Below the pieces are notes generated by a model. The model ran no database searches and was not told where the DNA came from. It saw nothing but the letters and a program-made list of their open reading frames with translations. The translations under genes and the position numbers were made by a program. Shown one piece after another: positions 1 to 8,758 of a stretch of 64,000 nucleotides of DNA (within the stretch, counting starts at the first letter, position 1; every line of letters begins with the position of its first letter). Source of the stretch: Prevotella ihumii (GTDB taxonomy: Bacteria; Bacteroidota; Bacteroidia; Bacteroidales; Bacteroidaceae); contig NZ_LT706987.1 of the NCBI RefSeq assembly GCF_900155655.1, positions 3,078,767-3,142,766 on the forward strand. The letters run 5' to 3'.

Positions 1-147
1 CTCCCGTATGGTTTTATCCTTCTGGTTTACGAGACGGTTGAGACGGCTTATTTCGGTATCCTGGTCGGATACCTTCTTCTCCAACGAAGCAAATCTGTTT
101 TCTATCGTCTGGAGTACATCTGCCTTGTCTGTCACTTGCTCATTCAC
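1..147 (-). CDS. IS66-like transposase, N-terminal part (runs off window)
   Basis: The reading frame enters from beyond the left edge and its first 49 codons lie here. The start appears to be GTG (147) followed by Asn-Glu-Gln. The visible peptide is a charged heptad-like coiled coil (LEKKVSDQDTEISRLNRLVNQ), which matches the helical N-terminus of IS66-family TnpC in Bacteroidota. A TATATTTG -7 box lies only a few bases upstream, so the transcript would be nearly leaderless. The catalytic domain is outside the window, so the family call rests on the coiled coil alone. Confidence 0.5.
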   Translation of the reverse strand, partial: MNEQVTDKADVLQTIENRFASLEKKVSDQDTEISRLNRLVNQKDKTIRE

Positions 148-607
148 GCTACAAATATACTACGTAAATTCATTTCCTGCAAGAGTATTAGAAAACTTAA
201 ACAGTTGAGATACAGACTGTTAAATGTAATATGGCGACTTTTAACAAAGCCTACCCCAAGGCGTGTAGGGGACTATGTTGAGTCTCCGAAAATAGATACA
301 AAACACTGATACATAGGCGAATAAGCGTACTTTTGCTACCATCAAAAGGTATTTCCCGTCCTCTCGGGCAGCCGTTCGTTTACTATTTGGAGCGGTTAGT
401 TTTAACACTTCGGATTACTCTCTGATGGATTTACCATAGGGGTACTGAGTAGTTACATGATTTGGCAACAGTGCTAAATTCTGCAAATTGCATACGTTTG
501 CTTACCAAACAACTCTTTTGTCTGCAAAAATACAATATTTCTTTAAAATAGAATGCGAGAACCACGTTAAAAAATTATATATTGGAATAAAAGTGAGAAT
601 AATTCAT
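148..607. other. Gene-free region with hairpins
   Basis: No coding region could be supported here. The stretch holds a small inverted repeat (CCTAC at about 250 pairing with GTAGG at about 265) and a second one (CTTTTG/CAAAAG at about 332-350), and it may include the terminal region of the IS66-like element on the left. It does not resemble a tRNA, tmRNA or 6S RNA. Confidence 0.4.
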
Positions 608-615
608 TATCTTTG
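608..615 (+). promoter_or_regulatory. -7 box of the restriction-modification operon
   Basis: TATCTTTG fits the Bacteroidota sigma-ABfr -7 consensus TAnnTTTG. It lies 17 bp before the ATG of the HTH regulator, so the five-gene operon probably starts here with a short leader. Its position beside the regulator gene makes it the natural site for autoregulation, although no symmetrical operator is obvious. Confidence 0.65.
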
Positions 616-632
616 CAGAAAAATAAATTATT

Positions 633-830
633 ATGGATATTAATCGCTTGAAAATAGTACTTGTTGAAAAGAAAAGAACAAGCAAATGGTTGGCAGAACA
701 GTTAGGAGTGAATCCTTCTACTGTATCAAAGTGGTGTACGAATACATCGCAACCTCCATTAGAATCTATAATTAGTATATCGAAATTATTAAACGTTGAC
801 ATTAAAGAATTAATAAATAATTATGAGTAG
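633..830 (+). CDS. XRE-family HTH regulator (controller-like) of the R-M operon
   Basis: This 65-residue protein is little more than a Cro/CI helix-turn-helix. The motif runs from about residue 18 to 45, with WLAEQLGVNPSTVSKW as helices 2-3. It resembles the small XRE proteins that precede restriction-modification genes in Bacteroidota. Its stop codon overlaps the endonuclease start by eight bases, so translation is probably coupled and the protein is likely to time endonuclease expression. A truncated close relative lies at 50063-50173. Base composition is AT-rich, like the rest of the operon. Confidence 0.85.
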   Translation: MDINRLKIVLVEKKRTSKWLAEQLGVNPSTVSKWCTNTSQPPLESIISISKLLNVDIKELINNYE

Positions 831-1776
831 CAAAAGTAACGACCAAGGACGTGCTTACGAATACATTTGCTTGCTTTCTTTGCAGAATGCAATAAGTGCT
901 ATTCGTAAATCACAAATAATTCATAATAGCAGCTATGAAGCTGCTGAACACGCATGGAACACATTAAGTGTTGCAGAAAAAGCATTATATACATTGAGTG
1001 CGAAGTCAACTATTGATACAATATTTGCATTAGAACCAAATATTATAGAAGTTGATGACGATACCCTAAATTTATATATCCAAAGCGATGAACATGGTGA
1101 AGAAGCTGATGTTCGTGATATTATAATTAAACGTAAAGATATTATTTGGGAGATTGGACTAAGCATAAAGCACAATCACATGGCTGTAAAGCATAGTCGT
1201 TTAGCAAAAACTTTGGATTTTGGTCAAAAATGGTATGGAGTTAACTGTTCCGAAGAATATTGGAACGCTGTAAAGCCAACATTTGATTTTCTTGAAGTAG
1301 AAAAATCAAATGGAACTTACTTTAGAGATTTGAAATCTAAGGAAGATGATGTATATGTGCCATTATTGAAAGCTTTTATGCAAGAAGTAAAGACGCAAGT
1401 TGCGAACAATGCTGACATTCCTCGTAAACTGGTTGAATATTTACTCAGCAAATATGACTTTTACAAGGTTATTAGTATAGACAATAAAAGAGTTACCACA
1501 ATACAGTCATTCAACATGTATGGAACTTTAAACCAACCGAGCAAGAAGCTGAATCCGTCTTTAGAAGTTCCTGCAATGGAATTACCTACGACTTTACTTT
1601 ATATGGATTTCAAGCCTAAAAGTAAAACGACTGTAATAATGAGTTTCGATAACGGATGGCAGTTCTCATTCAGAATACATAACGCCAAAGATACGGTAGA
1701 ACCATCTTTGAAGTTTGATGTTCAGATTGTAGGAATGCCTCCTGCTGTAAATATAACTTTTAACTGTAAGTGGTAA
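823..1776 (+). CDS. HaeIII/NgoPII-type restriction endonuclease (GGCC)
   Basis: The 317 residues look collinear with R.HaeIII over the whole length, including an opening like SNxQGRAxE and the blocks SDxxGExxDVRDI, [11 protein letters not shown] and LDFGQKW. D96, E110 and K116 could form the PD-(D/E)XK metal site (D-x13-E-x5-K). The expected activity is cleavage of unmethylated GGCC. The gene overlaps the upstream regulator by eight bases and ends two bases before the first methyltransferase. The length is normal for the family and no frameshift is visible, so it is probably active. The specificity is inferred from family resemblance. Confidence 0.9.
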   Translation: MSSKSNDQGRAYEYICLLSLQNAISAIRKSQIIHNSSYEAAEHAWNTLSVAEKALYTLSAKSTIDTIFALEPNIIEVDDDTLNLYIQSDEHGEEADVRDIIIKRKDIIWEIGLSIKHNHMAVKHSRLAKTLDFGQKWYGVNCSEEYWNAVKPTFDFLEVEKSNGTYFRDLKSKEDDVYVPLLKAFMQEVKTQVANNADIPRKLVEYLLSKYDFYKVISIDNKRVTTIQSFNMYGTLNQPSKKLNPSLEVPAMELPTTLLYMDFKPKSKTTVIMSFDNGWQFSFRIHNAKDTVEPSLKFDVQIVGMPPAVNITFNCKW

Positions 1777-1778
1777 AT

Positions 1779-2789
1779 ATGAATTTGATTAGTCTTTTTT
1801 CTGGCGCTGGTGGTCTTGACAAAGGATTCCATAATGCAGGATTTCATACTGTTGTTGCCAATGAATTCGACAAAAAAATATGTCCAACATTTAAAGCTAA
1901 TTTTCCCGATACGAAATTGATTGAGGGAGATATTAGGAATATACCGTCAGATGCTTTTCCCGTCCATGTGACAGGTATAATTGGCGGACCGCCATGCCAG
2001 TCATGGAGTGAGGCTGGTTCATTAAAGGGCATTGAAGATGCCCGTGGTCAGTTGTTCTATGAGTATATCAGAATATTGCGTGATACCCAACCTTTGTTTT
2101 TTGTAGCAGAGAATGTGTCTGGTATGCTTGCCAAACGACATGCGACTGCTGTTAGTGGATTTATGGAGTTGTTTGATGAAGCAGGGTATGATGTTAATTT
2201 GAAAATGCTTAACGCTAATGACTATGATGTACCTGAAGACCGAGACCGTGTTTTCTACATTGGCTTTCGCAAGGATTTGCACATAGATGATTATGAATAC
2301 CCTAAGCCACAAGAGCATAAACCTACTTTACGTGAGGCTATTTGGGATTTGCAAGACACTGCAATACCTGCAAGAGAAAAGAACCATACAAATGGAAATG
2401 CTTGCGTGGTGCCAAACAATGAATATTTTACGGGTGCTTTCTCACCAATATTCATGTCACGTAATCGTGTAAGGTCATGGGACGAGCCAGGGTTTACAGT
2501 TCAAGCGAGTGGAAGACAATGCCAACTTCATCCGCAGGCACCTAAAATGATAAAGGTAGAAAAGAACTTGCAAAAATTTGTTGAAGGGAAAGAATATCTA
2601 TATAGAAGAATGACTGTCAGAGAGGTCGCTCGTGTTCAAAGTTTCCCTGATGATTTTAAGTTCATATATGATGAAGTGAATTATGGATACAAGATGATAG
2701 GTAACGCCGTCCCAGTCAATCTTGCGTACCATGTGGCATTAAGCATTATCGAAACTTTAAAACAACATAATATCAATATAGATAATTGA
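1779..2789 (+). CDS. DNA (cytosine-5) methyltransferase, M.HaeIII/M.NgoPII type
   Basis: This 336-residue enzyme shows the C5-methyltransferase motifs in order: motif I FSGAGG (residues 7-12), motif [10 protein letters not shown] with catalytic Cys73, motif VI ENV, motif VIII near the [10 protein letters not shown] block, and motif [11 protein letters not shown]. The target-recognition region ([14 protein letters not shown]) matches the GGCC enzymes M.HaeIII and M.NgoPII. ATG 1779 was chosen over the in-frame GTG nine bases upstream because it gives the conserved MNLISLF start. It should protect GGCC sites from the adjacent endonuclease, and its stop overlaps the second methyltransferase start as ATGA. 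Confidence 0.92.
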   Translation: MNLISLFSGAGGLDKGFHNAGFHTVVANEFDKKICPTFKANFPDTKLIEGDIRNIPSDAFPVHVTGIIGGPPCQSWSEAGSLKGIEDARGQLFYEYIRILRDTQPLFFVAENVSGMLAKRHATAVSGFMELFDEAGYDVNLKMLNANDYDVPEDRDRVFYIGFRKDLHIDDYEYPKPQEHKPTLREAIWDLQDTAIPAREKNHTNGNACVVPNNEYFTGAFSPIFMSRNRVRSWDEPGFTVQASGRQCQLHPQAPKMIKVEKNLQKFVEGKEYLYRRMTVREVARVQSFPDDFKFIYDEVNYGYKMIGNAVPVNLAYHVALSIIETLKQHNINIDN

Positions 2790-3769
2790 TGAATGTAATA
2801 TCACTATTTGCAGGATGTGGAGGTCTTGACCTTGGGTTTGAAAGGGCTGGTTTCAATGTGATTTGGGCAAATGAATGTGATTCTTCTATATTTGAAACAT
2901 ATAGAAAAAATCACCCAAATACCATGTTGAATACTGCCGATGTGCGCTTACTCAAAGACCAAGACATTCCTTCTTGCGATGGTGTTATTGGAGGTCCACC
3001 ATGCCAGGCATGGAGTGAAGGTGGCAAGCAACTTGGATTTGAAGACCCAAGAGGTCAGTTGTTTTTGGAGTATATCAGGATCGTAAACTTGAAAAAGCCA
3101 AAGTTCTTTGTCATTGAAAATGTGCAGGGAATACTTGAAGACAAACACAAGCAATCGTTGAAATTTATAATTGAAAGTTTACGATCTATTGGTTATTCAA
3201 TAAGTTATCAACTCTTAAACGCTGCAGACTTCAGAATTCCACAGGATAGATTAAGGGTTTTCTTCGTGGGAATACGAAATGACCTACAAAATACATTTGC
3301 TTTCCCGAATGCAATGTCTGGCAAAAAAGTGACTTTAAGAGAAGCTATTGGAGATATTATTGAGAAGCCAAGATTTTTCAATGAAGGAAAAGTCATGTCG
3401 GAACATCCAACAAGAAAGAATCATGATGTCTACACAGGAAGTTATGATGCAAAGTATATGGCACGCAATCGTGTTCGTTCTTGGAATGAGCAATCTTTTA
3501 CGATTCAAGCACAGGCAAGAAATGAGCCTCAACATCCACAGGCTCCAAAGATGCCTTATGTTAGTTCAAATGTTAGAATTTTTGCAAAAGGACGCGAGCA
3601 TCTTTATCGTCGTTTGAGCGTTCGGGAATGCGCAAGAATACAAACTTTTCCTGATAGTTTTGTGTTCATATATGATGACATAAAAGACGGATATAAAATG
3701 GTGGGTAATGCAGTACCGCCACGATTAGCCTATGCACTCGCTGTTCAAGTAAGAAAAGCTATGTGCTAA
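2789..3769 (+). CDS. Second DNA (cytosine-5) methyltransferase, different target region
   Basis: The protein has 326 residues and the same motif order as its neighbour: FAGCGG, GGPPCQAW with Cys71, ENVQG, QDRLRVFFVG and GYKMVGNAVP. It is clearly a paralogue, but the recognition segment reads QAQARNEPQHPQAP where the GGCC enzymes have [14 protein letters not shown]. This suggests a different or relaxed sequence specificity. The start overlaps the first methyltransferase stop (ATGA), so the two are translationally coupled. It may protect against the nuclease-like protein that follows rather than against the HaeIII-type enzyme. The partner assignment is inference. Confidence 0.9.
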   Translation: MNVISLFAGCGGLDLGFERAGFNVIWANECDSSIFETYRKNHPNTMLNTADVRLLKDQDIPSCDGVIGGPPCQAWSEGGKQLGFEDPRGQLFLEYIRIVNLKKPKFFVIENVQGILEDKHKQSLKFIIESLRSIGYSISYQLLNAADFRIPQDRLRVFFVGIRNDLQNTFAFPNAMSGKKVTLREAIGDIIEKPRFFNEGKVMSEHPTRKNHDVYTGSYDAKYMARNRVRSWNEQSFTIQAQARNEPQHPQAPKMPYVSSNVRIFAKGREHLYRRLSVRECARIQTFPDSFVFIYDDIKDGYKMVGNAVPPRLAYALAVQVRKAMC

Positions 3770-3797
3770 TAATTTTCAAAATGTAAACTTGTAAAAA

Positions 3798-4568
3798 ATG
3801 GAAGCAAATCGACAGAAACTTTCCGAATGGAATGCAATTAAAAATCTTATTCCAATAATAAACAATAAATTGGGAATTAATATCTCTATGTATGATAAAC
3901 AATATGAGGCAGAGATGCCTGATTTCATTTTCCATGATGAAAAAGGGTACTCCATAGGTGTTGAAGTCGTGGAATGCCATCCTTCTGTAAATATAAACAA
4001 GAAACGTAATGCGGTAGAGAGAAATACGTTCAAAAACAAAGTCTGTAACATAGTGCAAAAAAATATCTTCTTGGAAAGTATGACCAAAGAAAAGAAGTTA
4101 AACATTTTCATTGATAGATATAATTTTACAAATAAGGGAGATTTGGATGGAGATAAAGTAAAATTAACACCAGAAGCATTTGCTGAAGAAGTCGAAATCT
4201 ATTTAAGAAATATGTTTAATGGATTTATATATCCTACTAAGCATATTAAAAGAATTAAAGTTTGGGAGACACGTGGTAGAAACATAGTTCAATTCAATTC
4301 TATAGCTCGAAGGGATTCTGTACCTTGGCAAGATTTAGAAAAATGTATAGAATCTAAAAACAGCAAATACTCTATCTATCAAAAGAAAAACAAATGTGAT
4401 GAATATTGGCTTTGCATTTATCTTCCTTTTGAAGAGAATAAGCATCCTTATGAGGTGAGTAATGAGTTGCTTTCAGAAAATGCAAAACAAAAGGTTATGT
4501 CAAGTCCATTTAAATGTATTGTTGTAACATCGGTAATGCCTATAGATTTAGCGATACTAAAGGATTGA
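3798..4568 (+). CDS. Putative PD-(D/E)XK-like nuclease at the end of the R-M operon
   Basis: This 256-residue protein belongs to no family I can name with certainty. Residues near 35-58 read MPDFIF, then about 12 residues, then GVEVVECHP, which is the spacing of a PD-(D/E)XK core although the usual lysine is not in place. The rest is Lys/Asn-rich, with a conserved-looking DEYWLCIYLPF block near residue 215. It starts 28 bases after the second methyltransferase on the same strand and shares its AT-rich composition. A second restriction enzyme paired with that methyltransferase is plausible, but an unrelated cargo protein is also possible. Confidence 0.55.
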   Translation: MEANRQKLSEWNAIKNLIPIINNKLGINISMYDKQYEAEMPDFIFHDEKGYSIGVEVVECHPSVNINKKRNAVERNTFKNKVCNIVQKNIFLESMTKEKKLNIFIDRYNFTNKGDLDGDKVKLTPEAFAEEVEIYLRNMFNGFIYPTKHIKRIKVWETRGRNIVQFNSIARRDSVPWQDLEKCIESKNSKYSIYQKKNKCDEYWLCIYLPFEENKHPYEVSNELLSENAKQKVMSSPFKCIVVTSVMPIDLAILKD

Positions 4569-5110
4569 TAAAAATTAGATAAAAACGTAGAAAGCATTGG
4601 AATTAAATTGTTACTAACTTCAAATTGTTCGACTTGGGAGGAACAATTTCCCAACTAACATATTTCTTTTGGGGAGTTACCCAAAAGGTTTTGAGTAACT
4701 CAAAACATACCTTGCTGTGTCTTTATGGACACCATGTTTTGGCAAGAGTAAATCTAATACCATTGAAAACACTGCGGAGGTTCGCCCAGTGGATGGAGGC
4801 GCAAAGCCTCCAAGGAACGGCTCATTTTCTTTATGCTAAAGGATGAAAACGAAAAAAATCCCGAAGAATGAGTTTTCCTTGAATGCCATTCCTCGGGATG
4901 AACAAAAATGTATTCCTGCATGTCATACGTTTTATATGTCATACGATAAAAATGTAAAACGTATGGCATCAATGCATATATGCTTACACACTTCTTTGCA
5001 TGGATACTTCTTTATCAAATTGCAACTGCACTTCCATACGACAATGAATCAGTACGTCAATAAGTCAATACGGCAGCGAATCATCGAAGCGTCTAAAAAA
5101 GCGACCATTC
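4569..5110. other. Gene-free region with two strong inverted repeats
   Basis: Short open frames here have no recognisable content. Two hairpins stand out. One pairs ATCCCGAAGAATG with CATTCCTCGGGAT (about 4858-4899). The other pairs TGTCATACGTTTTA with TAAAACGTATGGCA (about 4921-4968) and carries an extra TCATACG copy in its loop. A smaller GGAGGC/GCCTCC hairpin lies near 4796-4811. None has a clear U-tract, so simple termination is not obvious. Confidence 0.5.
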
Positions 5111-5340
5111 TCAACTAAAGGAATTAGTCCCTCCATATAGTTGCAAGACAATGTTTGTTTTCTCTTTTGCTCCGTACAATCTCTTGATGATGGCATCACG
5201 AAGTTGTGCCGCACCATTAGAGTTTAGACGGAAGCAAATGGCAACAACCATAGGGAATCCATACAACGTTTGCCAAATACCCTTGGAAAGTTCTTCCCTT
5301 CGTTGGACTTCCGACATAGACAACATACCCTCTTTATATA

Positions 5341-6872
5341 GTCGACCCTCAAAAAGGCGACATCGCATTTTTCATATAGCCCTGCGGGAAGAATTGGTGT
5401 TGAAAATTTAATTCTTGTCTTCCACAGCACCACATAATCACTCTTTCAATTAGGCACAAAAGAAGCCTCATGGCTCTTTTGAAGTTAAATGCGGCAGCTG
5501 CAAGCATAACATTGATGGAGTCTCCGAAGAGACCCTTGTAGAAGTTCCTCCCCAACCGGTGGTCTGCCTTGCAGTGGCCAATGACAGGCTCTATTCCTGC
5601 CCGCTTGCGGAAGAGTTTGTGCTTTTTGTTCTTGGCGTACCGTGAGTCTGTTTTCTTGGGCGTGTCCGGAATTATGATTTGTGTCTGCCCACTCATGCTT
5701 TGTCCTCGGTATCCCCTGTCGCAGGCAAGTGTTTTTATTTTCCTGTCATACAGCCGCCTAACCTGCTCCATTGCCTTGTCTATCGTATGGCCGTCATACT
5801 CATTGCGGAATGACAGCGCACCGATGATGAGTCCGTCCCATAGTCTGACGATGGAGACCTTGTTGCCGAACTCGTACTTCTTGCCCTCTTTTCCCTTGCT
5901 GATACAAAGCACGTCTGGCTCGTGAAGCGAGTAGATCTTATGGCCGTCCAACCGCTCGCCGTTGACAAGCCTCATGCAGATGTCAATCCGCTTCTGGTAG
6001 GCATTTCTATCGGGCAGCAGGCGAAGCAGCTCCCTGAGCAATCTGCCCGCAATGGTGCGCATCCGCTTGTCGGCCTTCCTGACTTTGGCCTTGCTGTTCT
6101 TCCTGCCCCTGAAGCGCTGAACGAGCTTCAGTTCCTTTATCTCCTTGGCATAGCTCTGGCGGACCTTGAGGTTTTCCTTCTCCGCCACGCCGTGGCAAAA
6201 GTCTATCACCTTGTTCAGGAGTTTCGAGTCCGTGGGGAAGGTCACGTTCTTCTCCTGCACCGTCGTGTCGATGAATGCGGTATGCTCCGCATCGGGCTTG
6301 CGTCCACGTCCATCCTTGCCGTCTTTCCCCTGCATCTCCTCTTTTCTGTGATCGCCGATTAAAAGATTGATGCGGATGCTTTCCTTGAGTATCAGCTCCA
6401 TACCAGATTCACCGATGCGACGGCGGAACTCGACAAGCTCGGTGGGAACGCAGGGAGCGTCGGTGCGGAATGCCTCCATCCCGCAAAAATACTGGAAGTA
6501 GGCGTTCTCCGAGAACTGCTCCACGACGCTCTCGTCTGAAACGTCACGAAGGTGTTTCAAGATCAGCAGACCGACCATCAGACGGATGGGCTTGGCCATA
6601 CGGCCAGTGTCCTTGCTGTAAAGAGGGGCAAAAGACTGCTCAAACAGATCCCAATCGATCAGATTGGCTAACTTGTACAGGGAATTCTTGGGAGAGAGCA
6701 TTGTCTCAAGATCCCAGAATAATGATGCCTGACGGACTTTGGATGGAGATTTATACATCGTTGAATTGCAAGATTTTACTATACAAAGATACAAAACTTT
6801 GTAGAAATATGCAAGTTTGAGAACGATTATTTTATTGATAACCAGATGGTTAAATACTTTTCAAGGGGAGAC
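5341..6872 (-). mobile_element. IS5/IS1182-type insertion sequence, apparently complete
   Basis: The element is about 1.53 kb and is flanked by TATATA on both sides. Its ends are inverted repeats: the left begins GTCGACCCTCAAAAAGG and the right, reverse-complemented, begins GTCTCCCCTTGAAAAG. It carries one transposase gene reading leftward. The flanking palindromic TATATA makes the exact boundary uncertain by a few bases. The insertion is clean, because the host gene can be rejoined in frame. Confidence 0.8.
5349..6758 (-). CDS. IS5/IS1182-like DDE transposase
   Basis: This transposase of about 469 residues starts at the MYKSPSKV methionine; the in-frame codons upstream look like non-coding IS end. 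The N-terminal DUF772-like domain (LMVGLLILKHLRDVSDESVV) is followed by a DDE core. Candidate catalytic residues are D in FIDTTVQEK, D in LACDRGYRG and E in RAGIEPVIGHCK. The C-terminal codons run into the left inverted repeat, as is common in compact ISs. No frameshift is visible, so it is probably functional. Confidence 0.88.
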   Translation of the reverse strand: MYKSPSKVRQASLFWDLETMLSPKNSLYKLANLIDWDLFEQSFAPLYSKDTGRMAKPIRLMVGLLILKHLRDVSDESVVEQFSENAYFQYFCGMEAFRTDAPCVPTELVEFRRRIGESGMELILKESIRINLLIGDHRKEEMQGKDGKDGRGRKPDAEHTAFIDTTVQEKNVTFPTDSKLLNKVIDFCHGVAEKENLKVRQSYAKEIKELKLVQRFRGRKNSKAKVRKADKRMRTIAGRLLRELLRLLPDRNAYQKRIDICMRLVNGERLDGHKIYSLHEPDVLCISKGKEGKKYEFGNKVSIVRLWDGLIIGALSFRNEYDGHTIDKAMEQVRRLYDRKIKTLACDRGYRGQSMSGQTQIIIPDTPKKTDSRYAKNKKHKLFRKRAGIEPVIGHCKADHRLGRNFYKGLFGDSINVMLAAAAFNFKRAMRLLLCLIERVIMWCCGRQELNFQHQFFPQGYMKNAMSPF

Positions 6873-7016
6873 TATATATAGCTCGTATCACAGCATTGAG
6901 TTTCGGGGCAGTGATATAAAGCATATCAATCAACTCACTCTCATTCATCCACAAGTCCTCCAAGTTGGACGGAATGGAAAGCCTTCCATTGCCATCCACG
7001 GTGATTACAGTCCGTT

Positions 7017-8240
7017 TCATGCCATTCCTCCCATTACAGGCAAATGCCCCTTGATTCGACTTTCAAAGACAGATATGTCATGGTCAAGTTTTGTGCTTGT
7101 CACCTTGGCGTATATCTGTGTTGTGGTGATATTCGTGTGACCAAGAATCTTGCTCACGCTCTCTATCGGCATACCATACTCCAAGGCTAAAACTGCCCAA
7201 CTATGACGTGAGACATGAAATGATACATGCTTCTTTATACCACACATTGCAGCAACTTTCTTGATGCGCTTGTTAATGCTGTCAAGATTACCGATATTGA
7301 ACAAGTGGTTGTCTTTTCTGAAAGACTTGTATCTCTCAACAATCTGCATGGGAATATCCATCAGCTTGATTTGGAACGGTACGCCTGTCTTCTGACGCTT
7401 GGACACTATCCAAGGAGCACCGTTTACCATGCTGATGTTATCTTCCGTCAAGTTCTTGATGTCGATGAAAGCTATACCTGTCCAACTGCCAAAGATAAAA
7501 AGGTCTCTCGCAAATGCCATGTTGGGGTCTTCCAACTTTATCTCAGTCATGGCGGTAAGCTCGTCCAAGGTCAAGAACTCTCGTTCCTTGTGGTCTGGAT
7601 CAACGTGGTACATGGCAAACGGATTTCTCTGTATCTTGCCGTTGTAGTGTGCCGCCGTGACGATATGTTTCAGAGGTATGGAGTAAATCCAAATGGAGGA
7701 CTGCGCAAGCCCTACCACATTTTTCAAGTAAAGGCAATAGTCACGGATAAACTCCTCGGTAAGCTCATTCATGGACATATCGCTGCGCTTGTACTGATAC
7801 TTGATGAACTCGGCAACGTACTTTCTCACCACAAGATACTTGTTGTAAGTGTTCTTGGCTCTGTCCTTGCCTACACGTTTGGCAAAGGCAGCGTTCTCCT
7901 TGTCGAAAGCTCTGAGCAAGGTCTCGTATTCGGTGCCTATGCCTTGATAGGCGTTTCTCACCATTTCAGCAGTAACGAACGCCTCACGGTCGGAAAGTCG
8001 CTGGTAATGCTTGGCGATTTGAGCCTTGATGTTGTCAAGCGCAAAGTTCACCTCCTTGGCTTCCTTGCTCTTGCCAATGGCTCTGTTGCCCTTGGCATCC
8101 CAGATAGCCTTGGTCACGCTCTGCTTGCAACTGAACTGTGCGATTGTTCCGTTGATTGTCACTCGCCCCATGATTGGGACAATTCCATTTTTCTCCTTGC
8201 TTCCATTTACATAGAAGACTGTCTTGAAAGTGCATCTCAT
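7017..8240 (-). CDS. Tyrosine recombinase / integrase, CTnDOT-like
   Basis: The protein has 407 residues: an arm-binding domain (1-100), a SAM-like core-binding domain (about 110-215) and a C-terminal catalytic domain. Lys of KRQKTG, His and Arg of HVSRHSW, His of LGHTNI and Tyr of TQIYAKV are in place. The first catalytic Arg is replaced (TGIAFID), as in IntDOT and many Bacteroidota integrases. It would insert and excise the island at its left. A TAATTTTG -7 box lies about 24 bp upstream. The adjacent small HTH gene is disrupted, so excision control may be lost. Confidence 0.9.
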   Translation of the reverse strand: MRCTFKTVFYVNGSKEKNGIVPIMGRVTINGTIAQFSCKQSVTKAIWDAKGNRAIGKSKEAKEVNFALDNIKAQIAKHYQRLSDREAFVTAEMVRNAYQGIGTEYETLLRAFDKENAAFAKRVGKDRAKNTYNKYLVVRKYVAEFIKYQYKRSDMSMNELTEEFIRDYCLYLKNVVGLAQSSIWIYSIPLKHIVTAAHYNGKIQRNPFAMYHVDPDHKEREFLTLDELTAMTEIKLEDPNMAFARDLFIFGSWTGIAFIDIKNLTEDNISMVNGAPWIVSKRQKTGVPFQIKLMDIPMQIVERYKSFRKDNHLFNIGNLDSINKRIKKVAAMCGIKKHVSFHVSRHSWAVLALEYGMPIESVSKILGHTNITTTQIYAKVTSTKLDHDISVFESRIKGHLPVMGGMA

Positions 8241-8263
8241 AATTCTTACTTTTTTGTTCGGTG

Positions 8264-8271
8264 CAAAATTA
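8264..8271 (-). promoter_or_regulatory. -7 box of the integrase gene
   Basis: Read on the minus strand the site is TAATTTTG, matching TAnnTTTG. It lies about 24 bp before the integrase ATG. Confidence 0.55.
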
Positions 8272-8479
8272 AACTATGAGAGTTGCATGGCAAAACCAAA
8301 ACTTACGCAGAATGGAGAAGATTGAACCGCCACCGTTAAAAATGCTTATTAGGGCGTTTCCATTGGGTAATGATTTGAAAGCGTTTCTACTTCTCTAATC
8401 TGCTTTTTCCTCATTTCCTTGTCACTGCCAACTAAAGCCAACGACTGCCACAACCACTTGAAACTCAAACCAAATGCTC

Positions 8480-8629
8480 TATTTTGCTATTTTTTGCCTT
8501 TTTAGGCGTTCTTTTTGTTCAAAATGTAAGTTCGTTCAGTCGTGTAGCTCGCTACACTCCTTCACGCTCTTGCATTTTGACCTCAAGAATAAGCTCAAAA
8601 TCTAACAAAGCTAATTTATAGCACCAGCC
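8480..8629 (-). repeat. MITE-like repeat, type A, one end worn
   Basis: On the minus strand this begins GGCTGGTGCTATAAATTAGC and continues through GAGCTTATTCTTGAGG and the central hairpin GTGTAGC-GA-GCTACAC, matching the complete copy at 15236-15428. The far end is degenerate and the second terminal repeat is missing. Between the integrase and RlmD genes (8241-8758) I see no gene, only this element and the two promoters. Confidence 0.8.
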
Positions 8630-8733
8630 TATAAAGTGTAGTTTGCCAATAGGGCTAAGCAATGCCGTGAGGGCAATTCCCTCTTTCACCTTATTATATT
8701 ATAAGGATTGGAGAATGAACGAAAAAAAAGTAG

Positions 8734-8741
8734 TATCTTTG
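8734..8741 (+). promoter_or_regulatory. -7 box of rlmD
   Basis: TATCTTTG lies 18 bp before ATG 8759. It shows that the more upstream in-frame ATG at 8708 cannot be the start, because that codon precedes the promoter. Confidence 0.7.
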
Positions 8742-8758
8742 CACGCAAATACAAAAAT

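Larger units (their letters stand above)
5111..7020 (-). pseudogene. Integrase-linked small HTH/RhuM-like gene split by an IS
   Basis: The first 49 codons lie at 7020-6874 (start MKRTVITVDG; core WMNESELIDML). The remainder, about 75 codons ending NIVLQLYGG-x5, lies at about 5340-5111. Removing the IS and one TATATA copy rejoins the frame exactly as ...RAIY-KEGML.... The product resembles the short proteins found next to tyrosine integrases in Bacteroidota mobile elements, with an N-terminal HTH-like half and a FRLNSxGAxQxRxxxxxRL half. The start overlaps the integrase stop by four bases, so the two formed one operon. Confidence 0.75.

Noticed and set aside
240-480. Possible structured RNA (tmRNA or similar)
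   Set aside because: No tRNA-like acceptor half, no tag-like frame and only short stems could be found.
4843-5118. 91-residue open frame after the R-M operon
   Set aside because: It runs across two hairpins, has no domain pattern, and its composition resembles non-coding DNA.
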